This document shows positions 16,669 to 25,591 of a DNA stretch of 64,000 bases, in pieces. The stretch comes from Caulobacter sp. (lineage in GTDB: Bacteria > Pseudomonadota > Alphaproteobacteria > Caulobacterales > Caulobacteraceae), in contig JAUXVF010000031.1 in assembly GCA_030680355.1 (NCBI GenBank), positions 310,001 to 374,000 on the forward strand. The letters run 5' to 3'. The notes beneath the pieces are model-generated. The model was not told the origin of the DNA and made no database searches. It saw only the letters and a program-made list of their open reading frames with translations. The first letter of the stretch is position 1. Every line of letters starts with the position of its first letter. A program made the translations under genes and the position numbers.

Positions 16669-18201
16669 ATGCACACCCACCTTCTCCTGGAGATGGCGGC
16701 GGACGCCGCGCCCGACAGGGTAATTGTCGGCGCCCGCGACGGCGGCATGACCATGGGGGCGCTGCTTGACGCCTCGCGTCGGGCCGCGGTCTGGCTGGCG
16801 TCACGCGCCGGCTCGACGGTGACCTATGTCGGCCTCAATGGCCCGAGCTTCGCGGTGGCGATTTTCGGCGCCTCGATGGCGGGGCGGCCGTTCACGCCGC
16901 TGAACTACAGGCTGCCGGACGCCAACCTGCGCAAGCTGCTCGAGCGCTCGGCGCCGACAACCGCGATTTGTGACGCTGAACTTATGGAGCGCCTGTCCGG
17001 CGTGGAGGGCGTCGAGCTGGTCTCGGTCGAAAACTTCGCCCGGATCCACGCGGACAAGGCCGAACCGCCCGTCATTGACACTCCCGATCAGGATGTCGCC
17101 ATCGTCCTCTTCACCAGCGGCACGACCAGCGAGCCCAAGGCCGCGATCCTGCGACACACCAATCTGACGTCCTACGTCCTGTCGACCATCGAGTTTCTCG
17201 GCGCCGACGAAGACGATGCGGCCCTGGTCAGCGTGCCGCCCTACCACATCGCCGGCATCTCGGCGGTTCTGACCTCGGTCTACAGCGGTCGTCGAATGGT
17301 CCAGCTTCCGGGCTTCACGCCCGAGGCCTGGGTTGAGCTTGTGGCGGCCGAGAAGATCACCCACGCGATGGTCGTGCCGACCATGCTGGGGCGCGTCCTC
17401 GACGTGCTTGAGAAGACCGGTCAGACACTGCCCGGCCTGCGGGCCCTGTCCTACGGCGGCGGCCGCATGCCGGTGGCCGTCGTTGAGCGCGCCATGCGCC
17501 TGCTGCCACACGTGGATTTCGTCAACGCCTATGGCCTGACGGAGACCAGTTCGACCATCTCGATCCTCGATCCGCAAAGCCATCGGGACGCGCTGTCCCA
17601 TGCCGACCCAGCAGTGCGCCGCCGCCTCTCCTCTGTCGGCCGGCCGCTTCCGACCCTGGAGCTGGAGATCCGCGACGAGGCCGGCAACCCGGTCGAAACC
17701 GGCTGCGTCGGCGAGGTCTGGGTTCGCGGCGACCAGATTTCCGGTGAGTACTCCAGCGGCAAGGTTATCCGTGACGACGGCTGGTTTCCGACCAAGGACG
17801 CCGGTTGGCTCGATCACGAAGGCTACCTCTTCGTCGAGGGACGGCTCGACGACGTGATCGTCCGCGGCGGCGAGAACATTTCGCCTTCCGAGGTGGAAGA
17901 CATCCTGCGTCGCCACACCGGCGTGCTCGACGTCGCCGTTCTGGGTCTGCCAGACGATGACTGGGGCGAGCGGATCGTTGCGGCGGTGGTCACTGACGCC
18001 CTGGTGGCGGACGACGAACTGCGCGCGCTGGTCCGCAGCAACCTCAGGTCCAGCCGGGTTCCGGAACAGTTCTTCTACTACCCAAGCCTTCCGTACAACG
18101 ACACCGGCAAGCTCCTGCGTACGGCTCTCAAGAGTCAGATCCTCGGCGACCTGGAGCAGCCCCGGAACGACAAGAAAATCGCGCTCAACGCCGCCGGCTA
18201 A
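16669..18201 (+). CDS. AMP-forming acyl-CoA ligase
   Basis: A 510-aa member of the ANL adenylate-forming superfamily. Core motifs are LFTSGTTSEPKAAI (A3, phosphate loop), YGLTETSSTIS (A5), the hinge region with KDAGWLDHEGYLFVEGRLDD (A7-A8) and a C-terminal Lys in NDTGKLLRTALK (A10). It activates a carboxylic acid to its CoA thioester at the cost of ATP. The moderate length and lack of extensions suggest a soluble fatty-acid/aryl-acid type ligase. It follows the small 101-aa protein by 6 bases and precedes an amidohydrolase, so the acid it activates may be released by the latter or come from the substrate itself. Confidence 0.9.
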   Translation: MHTHLLLEMAADAAPDRVIVGARDGGMTMGALLDASRRAAVWLASRAGSTVTYVGLNGPSFAVAIFGASMAGRPFTPLNYRLPDANLRKLLERSAPTTAICDAELMERLSGVEGVELVSVENFARIHADKAEPPVIDTPDQDVAIVLFTSGTTSEPKAAILRHTNLTSYVLSTIEFLGADEDDAALVSVPPYHIAGISAVLTSVYSGRRMVQLPGFTPEAWVELVAAEKITHAMVVPTMLGRVLDVLEKTGQTLPGLRALSYGGGRMPVAVVERAMRLLPHVDFVNAYGLTETSSTISILDPQSHRDALSHADPAVRRRLSSVGRPLPTLELEIRDEAGNPVETGCVGEVWVRGDQISGEYSSGKVIRDDGWFPTKDAGWLDHEGYLFVEGRLDDVIVRGGENISPSEVEDILRRHTGVLDVAVLGLPDDDWGERIVAAVVTDALVADDELRALVRSNLRSSRVPEQFFYYPSLPYNDTGKLLRTALKSQILGDLEQPRNDKKIALNAAG

Positions 18202-18230
18202 ACGGTGGATGACAACAGGGAGTAAGCCTC

Positions 18231-19505
18231 ATGGCTGAAGATGGAAAATTTGGTTTCGGCGAAGCGCTCGGCGTCGACGACACCCAGGTTGGCGGATGGC
18301 TGGTTGACGCCTTCACGCCCGGCGGCGTCATCAAGCCCGGCGTCGAACTGACCGGCACGACGGAGCTCACCAAGGACATCAAGATCGTTGATGTCGACAC
18401 CCACTTCACCGAAGCCCCCGACATGTGGACGGCGCGGCTGCCTGACTCGATGAAGGCGCGGGGCCCGCACGTGAAACGCGTCGGCACGATGGATTACTGG
18501 CATATCGGCGACCAGCTCATCTCGCCCTGCGGCGCCTCGGTGATCGACAAGAACCGGGACAAGACGCTGGGTCGCCTGAGCCTGCCGAACCTCGAACAGA
18601 TTCACCCGGCCGCGTACGACACCAAGGCGCGCGTCAAGTTCATGGATGACATGGGGATCCATGCCCAGATCTGTTACCCGAACTCCTTCGCCAGTTCCTC
18701 GATCAGCCTGCTGAACTGGGTCGACAAGGAGTTCGCCGAGACCCTGATCCAGATCTACAACGACGATCGGGCGCACCAGCAGAAGGTGTCAGGCGAGCGT
18801 CTGTTCTCGATGGCGCTGCTCCCGGTCTGGGATTCCAAGGCCATGGCCAAGGAAGCCCGCCGCTGCGTCGAAGACCTCAACATGAAGGGCTTCAACCTGC
18901 CCGACCGCCCCGAGCAATTCGGTCTCCCGGGCTTCCTCAGCGACCACTGGGCGCCGTTCTTCGAAATCTGCAACGACGCGGCGATCCCGATCAACTTCCA
19001 CATCGCCACCGGCGGCATCGACGGCTTCAGCATCACCTGGGACGGCTTTGATTTCGGCCGCAAGCTGGCGGTCGGGGCGATGCTCTTCTACATCGGCAAC
19101 GCCGCGACCATGGGCAACTTCATTGTGTCGGGCCTGCTCGACAAGTATCCGCGGATGAAGGTTGTCTCGGTCGAGAGCGGCATCGGCTGGATCCCGTTCC
19201 TGCTGGAAGCGCTGGAGTACCAGGTCGACGAAATGATGCCCGGCAAGGGCCTGCAGCGTCGTCCGATGGAATATTTCCGCGACCAGATGTTCGCGTCGTT
19301 CTGGTTCGAGAAGATCGCCCCGCAGAAGATGCTCGACATCATCGGCCCCGACAATGTGATGTTCGAGACCGACTTCCCGCATCCGACGTCGCTCTATCCC
19401 GACCCCCAGGCCCACATCACCGAGGCGCTGGGTGGCGTGGACAAGGTCACGCTCCGCAAGGTCCTGCAGGACAACGCGGTGCGTTGCTACAACCTGACCC
19501 TCTAG
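18231..19505 (+). CDS. Amidohydrolase family protein (ACMSD-like, DTHxxE variant)
   Basis: A 424-aa metal-dependent hydrolase/decarboxylase of the amidohydrolase-2 family, with an N-terminal extension of about 45 residues before the barrel. The first metal motif is VDVDTHFTEAPDMW: the second His of HxH is replaced, giving DTHxxE. Later conserved blocks are INFHIATGG, SVESGIGWIPFLLEALEYQ and ETDFPHPTSLYPDP with the conserved catalytic Asp. GGGAG precedes the ATG. A paralogue with the same pattern is encoded at 41326-42534. Such proteins occur widely in steroid/terpenoid and aromatic clusters and may decarboxylate or hydrolyse ring-derived intermediates. Exact reaction unknown. Confidence 0.87.
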   Translation: MAEDGKFGFGEALGVDDTQVGGWLVDAFTPGGVIKPGVELTGTTELTKDIKIVDVDTHFTEAPDMWTARLPDSMKARGPHVKRVGTMDYWHIGDQLISPCGASVIDKNRDKTLGRLSLPNLEQIHPAAYDTKARVKFMDDMGIHAQICYPNSFASSSISLLNWVDKEFAETLIQIYNDDRAHQQKVSGERLFSMALLPVWDSKAMAKEARRCVEDLNMKGFNLPDRPEQFGLPGFLSDHWAPFFEICNDAAIPINFHIATGGIDGFSITWDGFDFGRKLAVGAMLFYIGNAATMGNFIVSGLLDKYPRMKVVSVESGIGWIPFLLEALEYQVDEMMPGKGLQRRPMEYFRDQMFASFWFEKIAPQKMLDIIGPDNVMFETDFPHPTSLYPDPQAHITEALGGVDKVTLRKVLQDNAVRCYNLTL

Positions 19506-19511
19506 CCTGGA

Positions 19512-19555
19512 GGCCAGCCGCCTGACTCTCGGGCGGTTGGCCTTCCCTTTTTCGT
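19512..19555 (+). terminator. Rho-independent terminator inside the catabolic block
   Basis: An 11-bp stem (GGCCAGCCGCC pairing with GGCGGTTGGCC, one G-T pair) with a 9-base loop is followed by CTTCCCTTTTT. It lies 6 bases after the amidohydrolase stop codon and before the feruloyl-CoA-synthase-like gene, so the long block is probably at least two transcription units, or read-through is partial. Confidence 0.75.
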
Positions 19556-19595
19556 TCTCCTCCCGCGCCGGTGTTCCAGGCGTGAACGAGGAGGC

Positions 19596-21527
19596 ATGCC
19601 TTCCGCCCTGGCAAGCAGATCCGGAGTGCCCGCCGTGACCATCGCCACCGACCCCGCGACAGACCCTGCGCAGGCGCCGTTCTCGGCGCTGCCGGCCGTT
19701 GAGCCGCAGGTGGTCGTCCAGAAGCGGGACGACGGCGCGCTGGTTTTGCGGGACCCTCGCGCTCTCGGCCCCACTGAACGCACGATAGTCGCCTATCTGC
19801 GCGGCTGGGCGGAGACCGACCCCGACCGGCTGATGTTGGCCGAACGCGGACCCGACGGCGCATGGATCAAGGTCAGCTACGGTCAGATGCGCCGCGACGC
19901 CGACGCCATCGGCCAGGCGCTGCTCGATCGCGGCGTCAGGCCCGGCCAGGCGATCCTGATCCTGTCGGGCAATTCGCTTGAGCATGCCGCCCTGACGCTG
20001 GGGGCGATGACCATTGGTGTGGCGGTCGCGCCGGTTTCACCCGCCTACGCTCTGGGTGACGCCGGTCAGCCCAAGCTGGCCAAGGTGTTCGAGGCCGTGC
20101 AACCGGCGATGATCTTCGCCCAGGACTGGCGCCGCTTCGCCCCGGGCGTGGCCAGGCAGGATGCGGCCGGGATTCCGGTTGTGGCGGTCAGCGATTTCGA
20201 CGCCGACGACGGCGTCATCCCCTTTTCCGACCTTCTCGCGGCGACAGCGACTGACGCCGTCGAGGACGCCTACGGCCAGACCGGCCCCGACACGGTCGCC
20301 AAGATTCTGTTCAGCTCCGGCTCGACGGGCTGGCCCAAGGGCGTGATCAACACCCAGCGCATGCTCTGTACCAACATGGCCATGGTCGACGCCATGTGGG
20401 CGCCGGAGGAAAAAACCCGCCCCTACGTGACGCTCAACTGGATGCCCTGGAACCACACCATGGCGGGCAACGGCCTGTTCCACCGCAGCCTGCGGCAGGG
20501 TGGCGCCTACTACATCGACGACGGCCGTCCGCTTCCGGGAGAATTCGACCGGACCCTGCGCAACCTCGCCGACATCTCCCCGCACAGCTATTCCGACGTC
20601 CCGGCGGGCTTCGCCATGCTGACATCGGCGCTGGAGCAGGATGAGGCTCTGGCGGCGCGGTTCTTCCGGGAGCTGGTTTTCGTCCAGTACGCCGGCGCCA
20701 GCCTGCCGGGCGAGCTCTGGCTACGCTTTCAGGCGGTCGCGGCGCGCGCCACGGGACGCCGCATCCCCTTTCTGACGGGCTATGGCTGCACAGAAGCGGG
20801 TCCCCTGATCACCCAACTCTACTGGCCGATCGAAGGCAGCGGCTATATCGGCGTGCCGGTGCCGGGCATCGAGCTCAAGCTGATCCCCGTCGACGAAACC
20901 CGCTACGAGGTCCGCGCGCGCGGACCAAACCTCACCCCCGGTTACATCAGCGAGCCGGCGCTTTCCGCAGCCGCGCTGGATGAAGAGGGCTACTATCGCA
21001 CCGGCGACGCGGTGACCTTCGTTGATCGCGAAAATCCGGTGCTTGGCCTGCGGTTCGCGAGCCGGGTGGCGGAGGACTTCAAGCTGCTGACCGGCACGTT
21101 CGTGGCGGTGGGGCAGTTGCGGGCGAACCTGGTCGGCGCGCTGATGCCGCTGGTCAGCGATCTGGTCGTCACCGGCCATGACCGGGCCTTCGTCGGCGCG
21201 CTGGCCTGGCCCGATCTGGCCGCCTGCCGCCGCCTGCTCGGCGACGAGGGTCTCACGGCGGCGGAAATTGTCCGCGCGCCGGCGGTGGCGGCCGCTGTGC
21301 GGGCCGCGGTCGGCAAATACAACCTGGCGCACAGATCATCGTCCACCCGCGTGGACCGCGTCATTCTGCTCGAGGAGCCGCCGTCGGCCGAGGCTAACGA
21401 AATCACCGAGAAGGGCTACGTCAATCAGCGCGCCGTGCTCGAGCGCCGCGCCGAACTGGTCGAGCGGCTCTACGCCGAGCCCGCCGCCCCCGACGTCATT
21501 GTCATCAGCAAATCCGAGGACGCCTAG
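19596..21527 (+). CDS. AMP-forming ligase, feruloyl-CoA synthetase-like
   Basis: A 643-aa adenylate-forming enzyme of the feruloyl-CoA synthase (Fcs) type, longer than the 510-aa ligase upstream. The N-terminal half has PQVVVQKRDDGALVLRDPR, the usual Fcs opening, then LFSSGSTGWPKGVI (phosphate loop), WMPWNHTMAGN and TGYGCTEAGPL. The region after YYRTGDAVTFVD shows the FKLLTGTFVAVGQLR insert typical of this group. It should activate an aryl- or polycyclic carboxylic acid to a CoA ester. Starts at 19596 (GAGGAGG immediately upstream, tight spacing) or a GTG at 19635. It stands behind a terminator, so has or needs its own promoter. Confidence 0.88.
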   Translation: MPSALASRSGVPAVTIATDPATDPAQAPFSALPAVEPQVVVQKRDDGALVLRDPRALGPTERTIVAYLRGWAETDPDRLMLAERGPDGAWIKVSYGQMRRDADAIGQALLDRGVRPGQAILILSGNSLEHAALTLGAMTIGVAVAPVSPAYALGDAGQPKLAKVFEAVQPAMIFAQDWRRFAPGVARQDAAGIPVVAVSDFDADDGVIPFSDLLAATATDAVEDAYGQTGPDTVAKILFSSGSTGWPKGVINTQRMLCTNMAMVDAMWAPEEKTRPYVTLNWMPWNHTMAGNGLFHRSLRQGGAYYIDDGRPLPGEFDRTLRNLADISPHSYSDVPAGFAMLTSALEQDEALAARFFRELVFVQYAGASLPGELWLRFQAVAARATGRRIPFLTGYGCTEAGPLITQLYWPIEGSGYIGVPVPGIELKLIPVDETRYEVRARGPNLTPGYISEPALSAAALDEEGYYRTGDAVTFVDRENPVLGLRFASRVAEDFKLLTGTFVAVGQLRANLVGALMPLVSDLVVTGHDRAFVGALAWPDLAACRRLLGDEGLTAAEIVRAPAVAAAVRAAVGKYNLAHRSSSTRVDRVILLEEPPSAEANEITEKGYVNQRAVLERRAELVERLYAEPAAPDVIVISKSEDA

Positions 21528-21530
21528 ACC

Positions 21531-22697
21531 ATGGCGACGACCGACTCCGCCTGCATTGTCGGGATGTACGAACATCCCACGCGCAAGGCCGAAGGCATAT
21601 CCCTGGCCCAGCTCCACGCTGACGTGGCCAGGGGCGCGATCCAGGACGCCGGGCTCTCGCTGGGCGACATCGATGGCTATTTCTGCGCCGCGGACGCGCC
21701 GGGCGTCGGCGGCATGACCATGGCCCAGTACCTGGGGCTGAACCTGCGTTACAGCGAAAGCACCGAGACGGGGGGATCCTCCTATATCGGCCATGTGCGG
21801 CACGCGGCGATGGCGGTGGCGGCCGGCAAGTGCAACATCGCCCTCATCACCTGCGCCGACAACCAGGTGGCCACTCGCCAGTTCCTGGGCCTGGGCGGGG
21901 TTTCCTGGCGCGGCGCGCCGGAGGTTCCCTTCGAGGACCTCTACTATGCGGGGCCGGCGGCCCTGTACGGGCTGGTCGCCCAGCGTCACATGTACGAGTT
22001 TGGCACGACCTCCGAACAGCTGGCTTGGGTCAAGGTTGCCGCTTCGCATCATGCCCAGCACAATCCCCACGCCCTGCTGCGCGACGTCGTGACGGTGGAG
22101 CAGGTGGTCAATTCGCCGATGGTGGCGTCGCCCCTGCACAGGCTGGACTGTTGCGTGATGAGCGACGGCGGGGGAGCCATCATCGTGACGCGGCCGGAAA
22201 TCGCCCGCACACTCAAACGCCCGCTCGTCAGACTGCGCGGCGCCGGCGAGGCCGTGAAGCACAACAACGGCGGCAAGGTCGACCTCAGCTACTCTGCCGG
22301 CCGTGCTTCGGGCAAGGACGCCTTCGCTGAAGCCGGGATCACGCCGGCCGACATCAAATACGCCTCCCTCTACGACAGCTTCACCATCACCGTGGTCATG
22401 CAGATCGAGGACCTCGGCTTCTGCGCCAAGGGCGAGGGCGGCCGGTTTGTCGCCGATGGCAATCTGATCTCGGGCGTCGGCAAGCTGCCCTTCAACACCG
22501 ACGGCGGCGGCCTGTGCAGCAACCATCCCGGCAATCGCGGCGGCATCACCAAGCTGCTGGAAGCGGTCCGCCAGGCCCGCGGCGAGGCCCACCCGGCCGT
22601 CCAGGTCCCCAATTGCGACCTGGTCATCGCCCACGGCACCGGCGGCTCACTGGCCGGCTATCATGGCGGTTCGACCGTCATTCTGGAACGCGGATAG
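21531..22697 (+). CDS. Thiolase-like lipid-transfer protein without nucleophilic Cys (probable aldolase, Ltp2-like)
   Basis: A 388-aa thiolase-fold protein. Where degradative thiolases have the nucleophilic Cys (CGSG), this protein reads STETGGSSYIGHVRHAA, without Cys. NEAF is replaced by LYDSFTI, and the His block is SNHPGNRGGI. Loss of the Cys with a Tyr-Asp-x-Phe segment is the pattern of SCP2-type retro-aldolases such as Ltp2, which need a DUF35 partner. A DUF35 gene follows immediately (5-base gap). I infer C-C cleavage of a beta-hydroxyacyl-CoA by retro-aldol chemistry rather than thiolysis. A conventional thiolase-like role cannot be excluded. Confidence 0.85.
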   Translation: MATTDSACIVGMYEHPTRKAEGISLAQLHADVARGAIQDAGLSLGDIDGYFCAADAPGVGGMTMAQYLGLNLRYSESTETGGSSYIGHVRHAAMAVAAGKCNIALITCADNQVATRQFLGLGGVSWRGAPEVPFEDLYYAGPAALYGLVAQRHMYEFGTTSEQLAWVKVAASHHAQHNPHALLRDVVTVEQVVNSPMVASPLHRLDCCVMSDGGGAIIVTRPEIARTLKRPLVRLRGAGEAVKHNNGGKVDLSYSAGRASGKDAFAEAGITPADIKYASLYDSFTITVVMQIEDLGFCAKGEGGRFVADGNLISGVGKLPFNTDGGGLCSNHPGNRGGITKLLEAVRQARGEAHPAVQVPNCDLVIAHGTGGSLAGYHGGSTVILERG

Positions 22698-22702
22698 ATC
22701 AG

Positions 22703-23095
22703 ATGACGGATGAACCCAAACGCGCCGCGTCGCCCGAAATCTGGCCCGAGGCCCAGCCCTACTGGGAGGCGGCGGCCGAGGGGCGGCTGCTCATCAAGAC
22801 CTGCAACAACTGCGGCGAGAAGCACTTCTACCCTCGGCCCTTCTGCCCGTTCTGCATGAGCGACGACACCGCCTGGGTGGAATGCTCGGGCGGCGGCGAG
22901 ATCTACAGTTTCACGGTCACCGCGCGGGCCCCGGTGTTCCAGGCGCCCGCTCTGATCACCCTCGATGAGGGGCCGGTGATGATGAGCGCCGTCATCGACG
23001 CCGACCCCGCCGGCCTGGCCATTGGCCAGCGGGTTCGGGTCACGTTCGTCCCGACCGCCGATGGTCAGCCCATCCCCGTGTTCCGGCCCGAATAG
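22703..23095 (+). CDS. Zn-ribbon OB-fold protein (DUF35), partner of the thiolase-like protein
   Basis: A 130-aa protein with a rubredoxin-like zinc ribbon (Cys34-x2-Cys37 ... Cys48-x2-Cys51) followed by an OB-fold (GGGEIYSFTVTARAPVF ... RVRVTFVP). DUF35 proteins form complexes with thiolase-like proteins (Ltp2 with ChsH2, BbsB with BbsA) and help channel CoA esters. The ATG at 22703 lies 5 bases after the thiolase stop and the overlong upstream frame is only shadow of that gene. Function as an obligate subunit is inferred from the pairing. Confidence 0.9.
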   Translation: MTDEPKRAASPEIWPEAQPYWEAAAEGRLLIKTCNNCGEKHFYPRPFCPFCMSDDTAWVECSGGGEIYSFTVTARAPVFQAPALITLDEGPVMMSAVIDADPAGLAIGQRVRVTFVPTADGQPIPVFRPE

Positions 23096-23125
23096 CAGCC
23101 CCCAGTTGTGAAGGAGCCGCGCGCC

Positions 23126-23185
23126 ATGGCTGACCAGACCTGCGTGATCTTCGCCCGGCCCGGCAAATCGGTCTCGCCGGCCTGA
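23126..23185 (+). CDS. Micro-ORF of 19 codons with strong ribosome site
   Basis: An ATG at 23126 is preceded by AAGGAG at 8 bases, the best ribosome site nearby, and opens a 19-residue frame (MADQTCVIFARPGKSVSPA) that stops one base before the ATG of the acyl-CoA dehydrogenase at 23187. The latter has no ribosome site of its own outside this micro-ORF, so translation may be coupled. It could be a leader peptide, or the remnant 5' end of a lost gene. Whether it is expressed is not known. Confidence 0.4.
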   Translation: MADQTCVIFARPGKSVSPA

Positions 23186-23186
23186 C

Positions 23187-24896
23187 ATGACCGCCGCCGC
23201 ACCCATTGATGTCTCGCCCATCCTGGCCCAGGTCGAGGCTGCCCCGGGGATCGGGCGCCTGCGGGCCCTGTCCACGGCCCATGCCCAGGCGGACGCGGCG
23301 ACCGTGGAAGCGGTGCTGCGCGAGGCCGCGCGTTTCTGTGCCGATCATCTGGCGCCTTTGAACGCCGAAGGGGACCGGCTGGGCTGTACGATCCAGGGCG
23401 GCCGTGTACAGGTCCCGCCCGGCTACGGCGAGGCCTGGCGGGCCTATGTCGACGCCGGATGGCCGACCCTTGACCACCCGGAAGCGATCGGCGGCCAGGC
23501 CCTGCCGCTGTTCCTGGCCGCGTCGGTCCAGCAGCTTGTCGACAGCAGTTGCGCCGCGTTCGGCATGCTGCCGGTCCTGCAGCGGTCCGCCGCGCGTCTG
23601 ATTGCCGCCCACGGATCGGAGGCCCTGAAGACCGAATGGCTGCCGGCTCTGGTTAGCGGAGAATGGGCGGCCAGCATCTGTATCTCCGAGGCCGACGCCG
23701 GGTCCGACGTCAGTCGCCTGCGCACCACCGCGACGCCTCTGGACGGCGACGTCTGGTCGATCACCGGCGAGAAGATGTGGATCAGCTTCGGCGACCACCG
23801 CCTGACGCCGCGCATCGGCCACTGCTTATTGGCGCGCTCGCCCAGGGGCTTGAGCCTCTTCCTGACGCCCGACACCGTGCCGGACGCCGATGGCGCGATG
23901 CGGCCCAACAACATCGTCGTGCGGCGCGTCGAAGAGAAGATGGGCCTGCATGGCTCGCCTACCTGCGCCCTGGGGTTTGAGGGCGCGCGCGGCTGGCTGA
24001 TCGGCGACGAGGGACGGGGGCTCCAGCAGCTGTTCGTCATGATCACCAACATGCGGTTGTCGGCGGGCGTGCAAGGTCTGGGGCTCGCCGCCGCCGCGCT
24101 TGATGTCGCCCGCGCCTACGCGGCCGAGCGGCGCCAGGGCGGTCCGCCCTCGGCCCCGGCCGTGCCGATCCAGGACCACGCCGACGTCCAGCGTATGCTG
24201 CTGGGGATGACAGCGCGGGTGGAGACCCTGCGCGGTCTGGGCCTGGCGATCGCCGTCCAGGCCGACCTCGCCGCCGACGAGCCGGATGCAGCCGCTCGCG
24301 CGGAGGCGTCAGCCCTGGTCCAGTGGCTGCTACCAATCTTCAAGACCATCGGCGGCGAGGCCGGCTTTGATGTGGCCAGTCAGGCAATCCAGGTTCTCGG
24401 CGGCGCCGGCTACACCCGCGAATGGCCGGTGGAGCAGATGCTCAGGGACGCCCGTATCGCCACCATCTACGAAGGCACGACGGGCATGCAGTCCATCGAC
24501 CTGTTGCATCGACGGCTGTGGCGGAGCGAAGGGGAGGGGCTTGCGGTCTTCCTGCGCATGGCGCGCGCCGACATGACCGCCGCCGCTGACGATGTCCGCC
24601 TGCCCGCCGCTGCCTGCCTCGACAGGCTGGAGGCCGCCGCGCGGGATCTCACCGCCCGGCAAGCGTCGCCCAGGGAAGCGGAGGCGGGCGCCACCGCCTT
24701 CCTGCACCTCGCCGGGCTGGCGGCGACGGGCTGGATCGCGGCGCGGCTGACCACGCTGGGCGATGAGTCGGCGACCTGGCGGCGCCTGGCCGCGGCGGGC
24801 CGCTATTGGCTGAGCGACCTTCCCGACCGCGCGGCCCTGGCCCACGCCGACGCCGTGCGTGGCGCGGGCGCCCTCGAACTGTTTGAACAGCTATGA
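23187..24896 (+). CDS. Acyl-CoA dehydrogenase, long class
   Basis: A 569-aa flavoprotein of the same long class as the one at 7804. Core motifs are CISEADAGSDVSRLRT, KMWISFGDH, and towards the end GGAGYTREWPVEQMLRDARI with IYEGTTGMQSIDLLHR, then an extra C-terminal helical domain. It dehydrogenates an acyl-CoA and passes electrons to ETF. It starts one base after a 19-codon micro-ORF and ends in an ATGA overlap with the nitroreductase gene, so the genes are translationally coupled. The presence of several such enzymes suggests one for each oxidation round of a complex side chain or ring product. Confidence 0.9.
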   Translation: MTAAAPIDVSPILAQVEAAPGIGRLRALSTAHAQADAATVEAVLREAARFCADHLAPLNAEGDRLGCTIQGGRVQVPPGYGEAWRAYVDAGWPTLDHPEAIGGQALPLFLAASVQQLVDSSCAAFGMLPVLQRSAARLIAAHGSEALKTEWLPALVSGEWAASICISEADAGSDVSRLRTTATPLDGDVWSITGEKMWISFGDHRLTPRIGHCLLARSPRGLSLFLTPDTVPDADGAMRPNNIVVRRVEEKMGLHGSPTCALGFEGARGWLIGDEGRGLQQLFVMITNMRLSAGVQGLGLAAAALDVARAYAAERRQGGPPSAPAVPIQDHADVQRMLLGMTARVETLRGLGLAIAVQADLAADEPDAAARAEASALVQWLLPIFKTIGGEAGFDVASQAIQVLGGAGYTREWPVEQMLRDARIATIYEGTTGMQSIDLLHRRLWRSEGEGLAVFLRMARADMTAAADDVRLPAAACLDRLEAAARDLTARQASPREAEAGATAFLHLAGLAATGWIAARLTTLGDESATWRRLAAAGRYWLSDLPDRAALAHADAVRGAGALELFEQL

Positions 24897-25591
24897 ACGT
24901 CAGTGACGCCGTCGCCTCACGCCGCTCGGTCCGGCGCTTCCTTGACCGGCCGGTCGATCCCGACCTGCTGAGGGATATCCTGCAGCGCGCGACCCGGGCG
25001 CCGTCGGGCGGCAACATCCAGCCCTGGCACATCAATGTGGTGATGGGCGAGCCGCTGGCTGCCCTGAAGGCCCTTGTCGCCAAACGGGTCGCCGAGGCGC
25101 CGCAGGGCGAGGGGACCGAATACGACATCTATCCCCGCCAACTGGCTCCAGCCTACCAGCAGCGCACCTTCGAGGTCGGTCAGCAGCTCTACGCGCGGCT
25201 CGGGATCCCGCGCGAAGACAAGGCGGCGCGGGCGCGGTGGTTCGCCCGGAACTTCGAATTCTTCGGCGCGCCGGTGGGCCTCTTCTGTCATGTCGAGCGC
25301 GATCACGGCCCGCCGCAGTGGTCGGACCTCGGCATGTATCTGCAGACCGTGATGCTGCTGCTGCGAGAGGCTGGTCTGGATTCCTGCGCGCAGGAATGCT
25401 GGGCGATCTACCACCAGACCATCGACGGCTTCCTGGGGGTTCCACCCGAGTTGATGCTGTTTACCGGCATGTCAATCGGCTGGGCGGATCCGGACGCGCT
25501 CGAGAACCAGCTGTCCACGCCCAGGGCCGCCGACACCATCCACTTCCACTGCAACAGCGCCGCGACCGACGGCGCCAAGGACCGCGCATGA
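24893..25591 (+). CDS. Nitroreductase family FMN-dependent oxidoreductase
   Basis: A 232-aa member of the nitroreductase fold. The N-terminal ASRRSVRRFLDRPV gives the FMN-phosphate contacts, APSGGNIQPWH follows, and LGMYLQTVMLLLREAGLDSC is the dimer helix typical of the family. It overlaps both neighbours by ATGA. In a pathway without nitro groups it probably reduces a quinone, an enone or another activated double bond with NAD(P)H, or serves an unrelated redox role. Sequence alone does not decide. Confidence 0.88.
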   Translation: MNVSDAVASRRSVRRFLDRPVDPDLLRDILQRATRAPSGGNIQPWHINVVMGEPLAALKALVAKRVAEAPQGEGTEYDIYPRQLAPAYQQRTFEVGQQLYARLGIPREDKAARARWFARNFEFFGAPVGLFCHVERDHGPPQWSDLGMYLQTVMLLLREAGLDSCAQECWAIYHQTIDGFLGVPPELMLFTGMSIGWADPDALENQLSTPRAADTIHFHCNSAATDGAKDRA

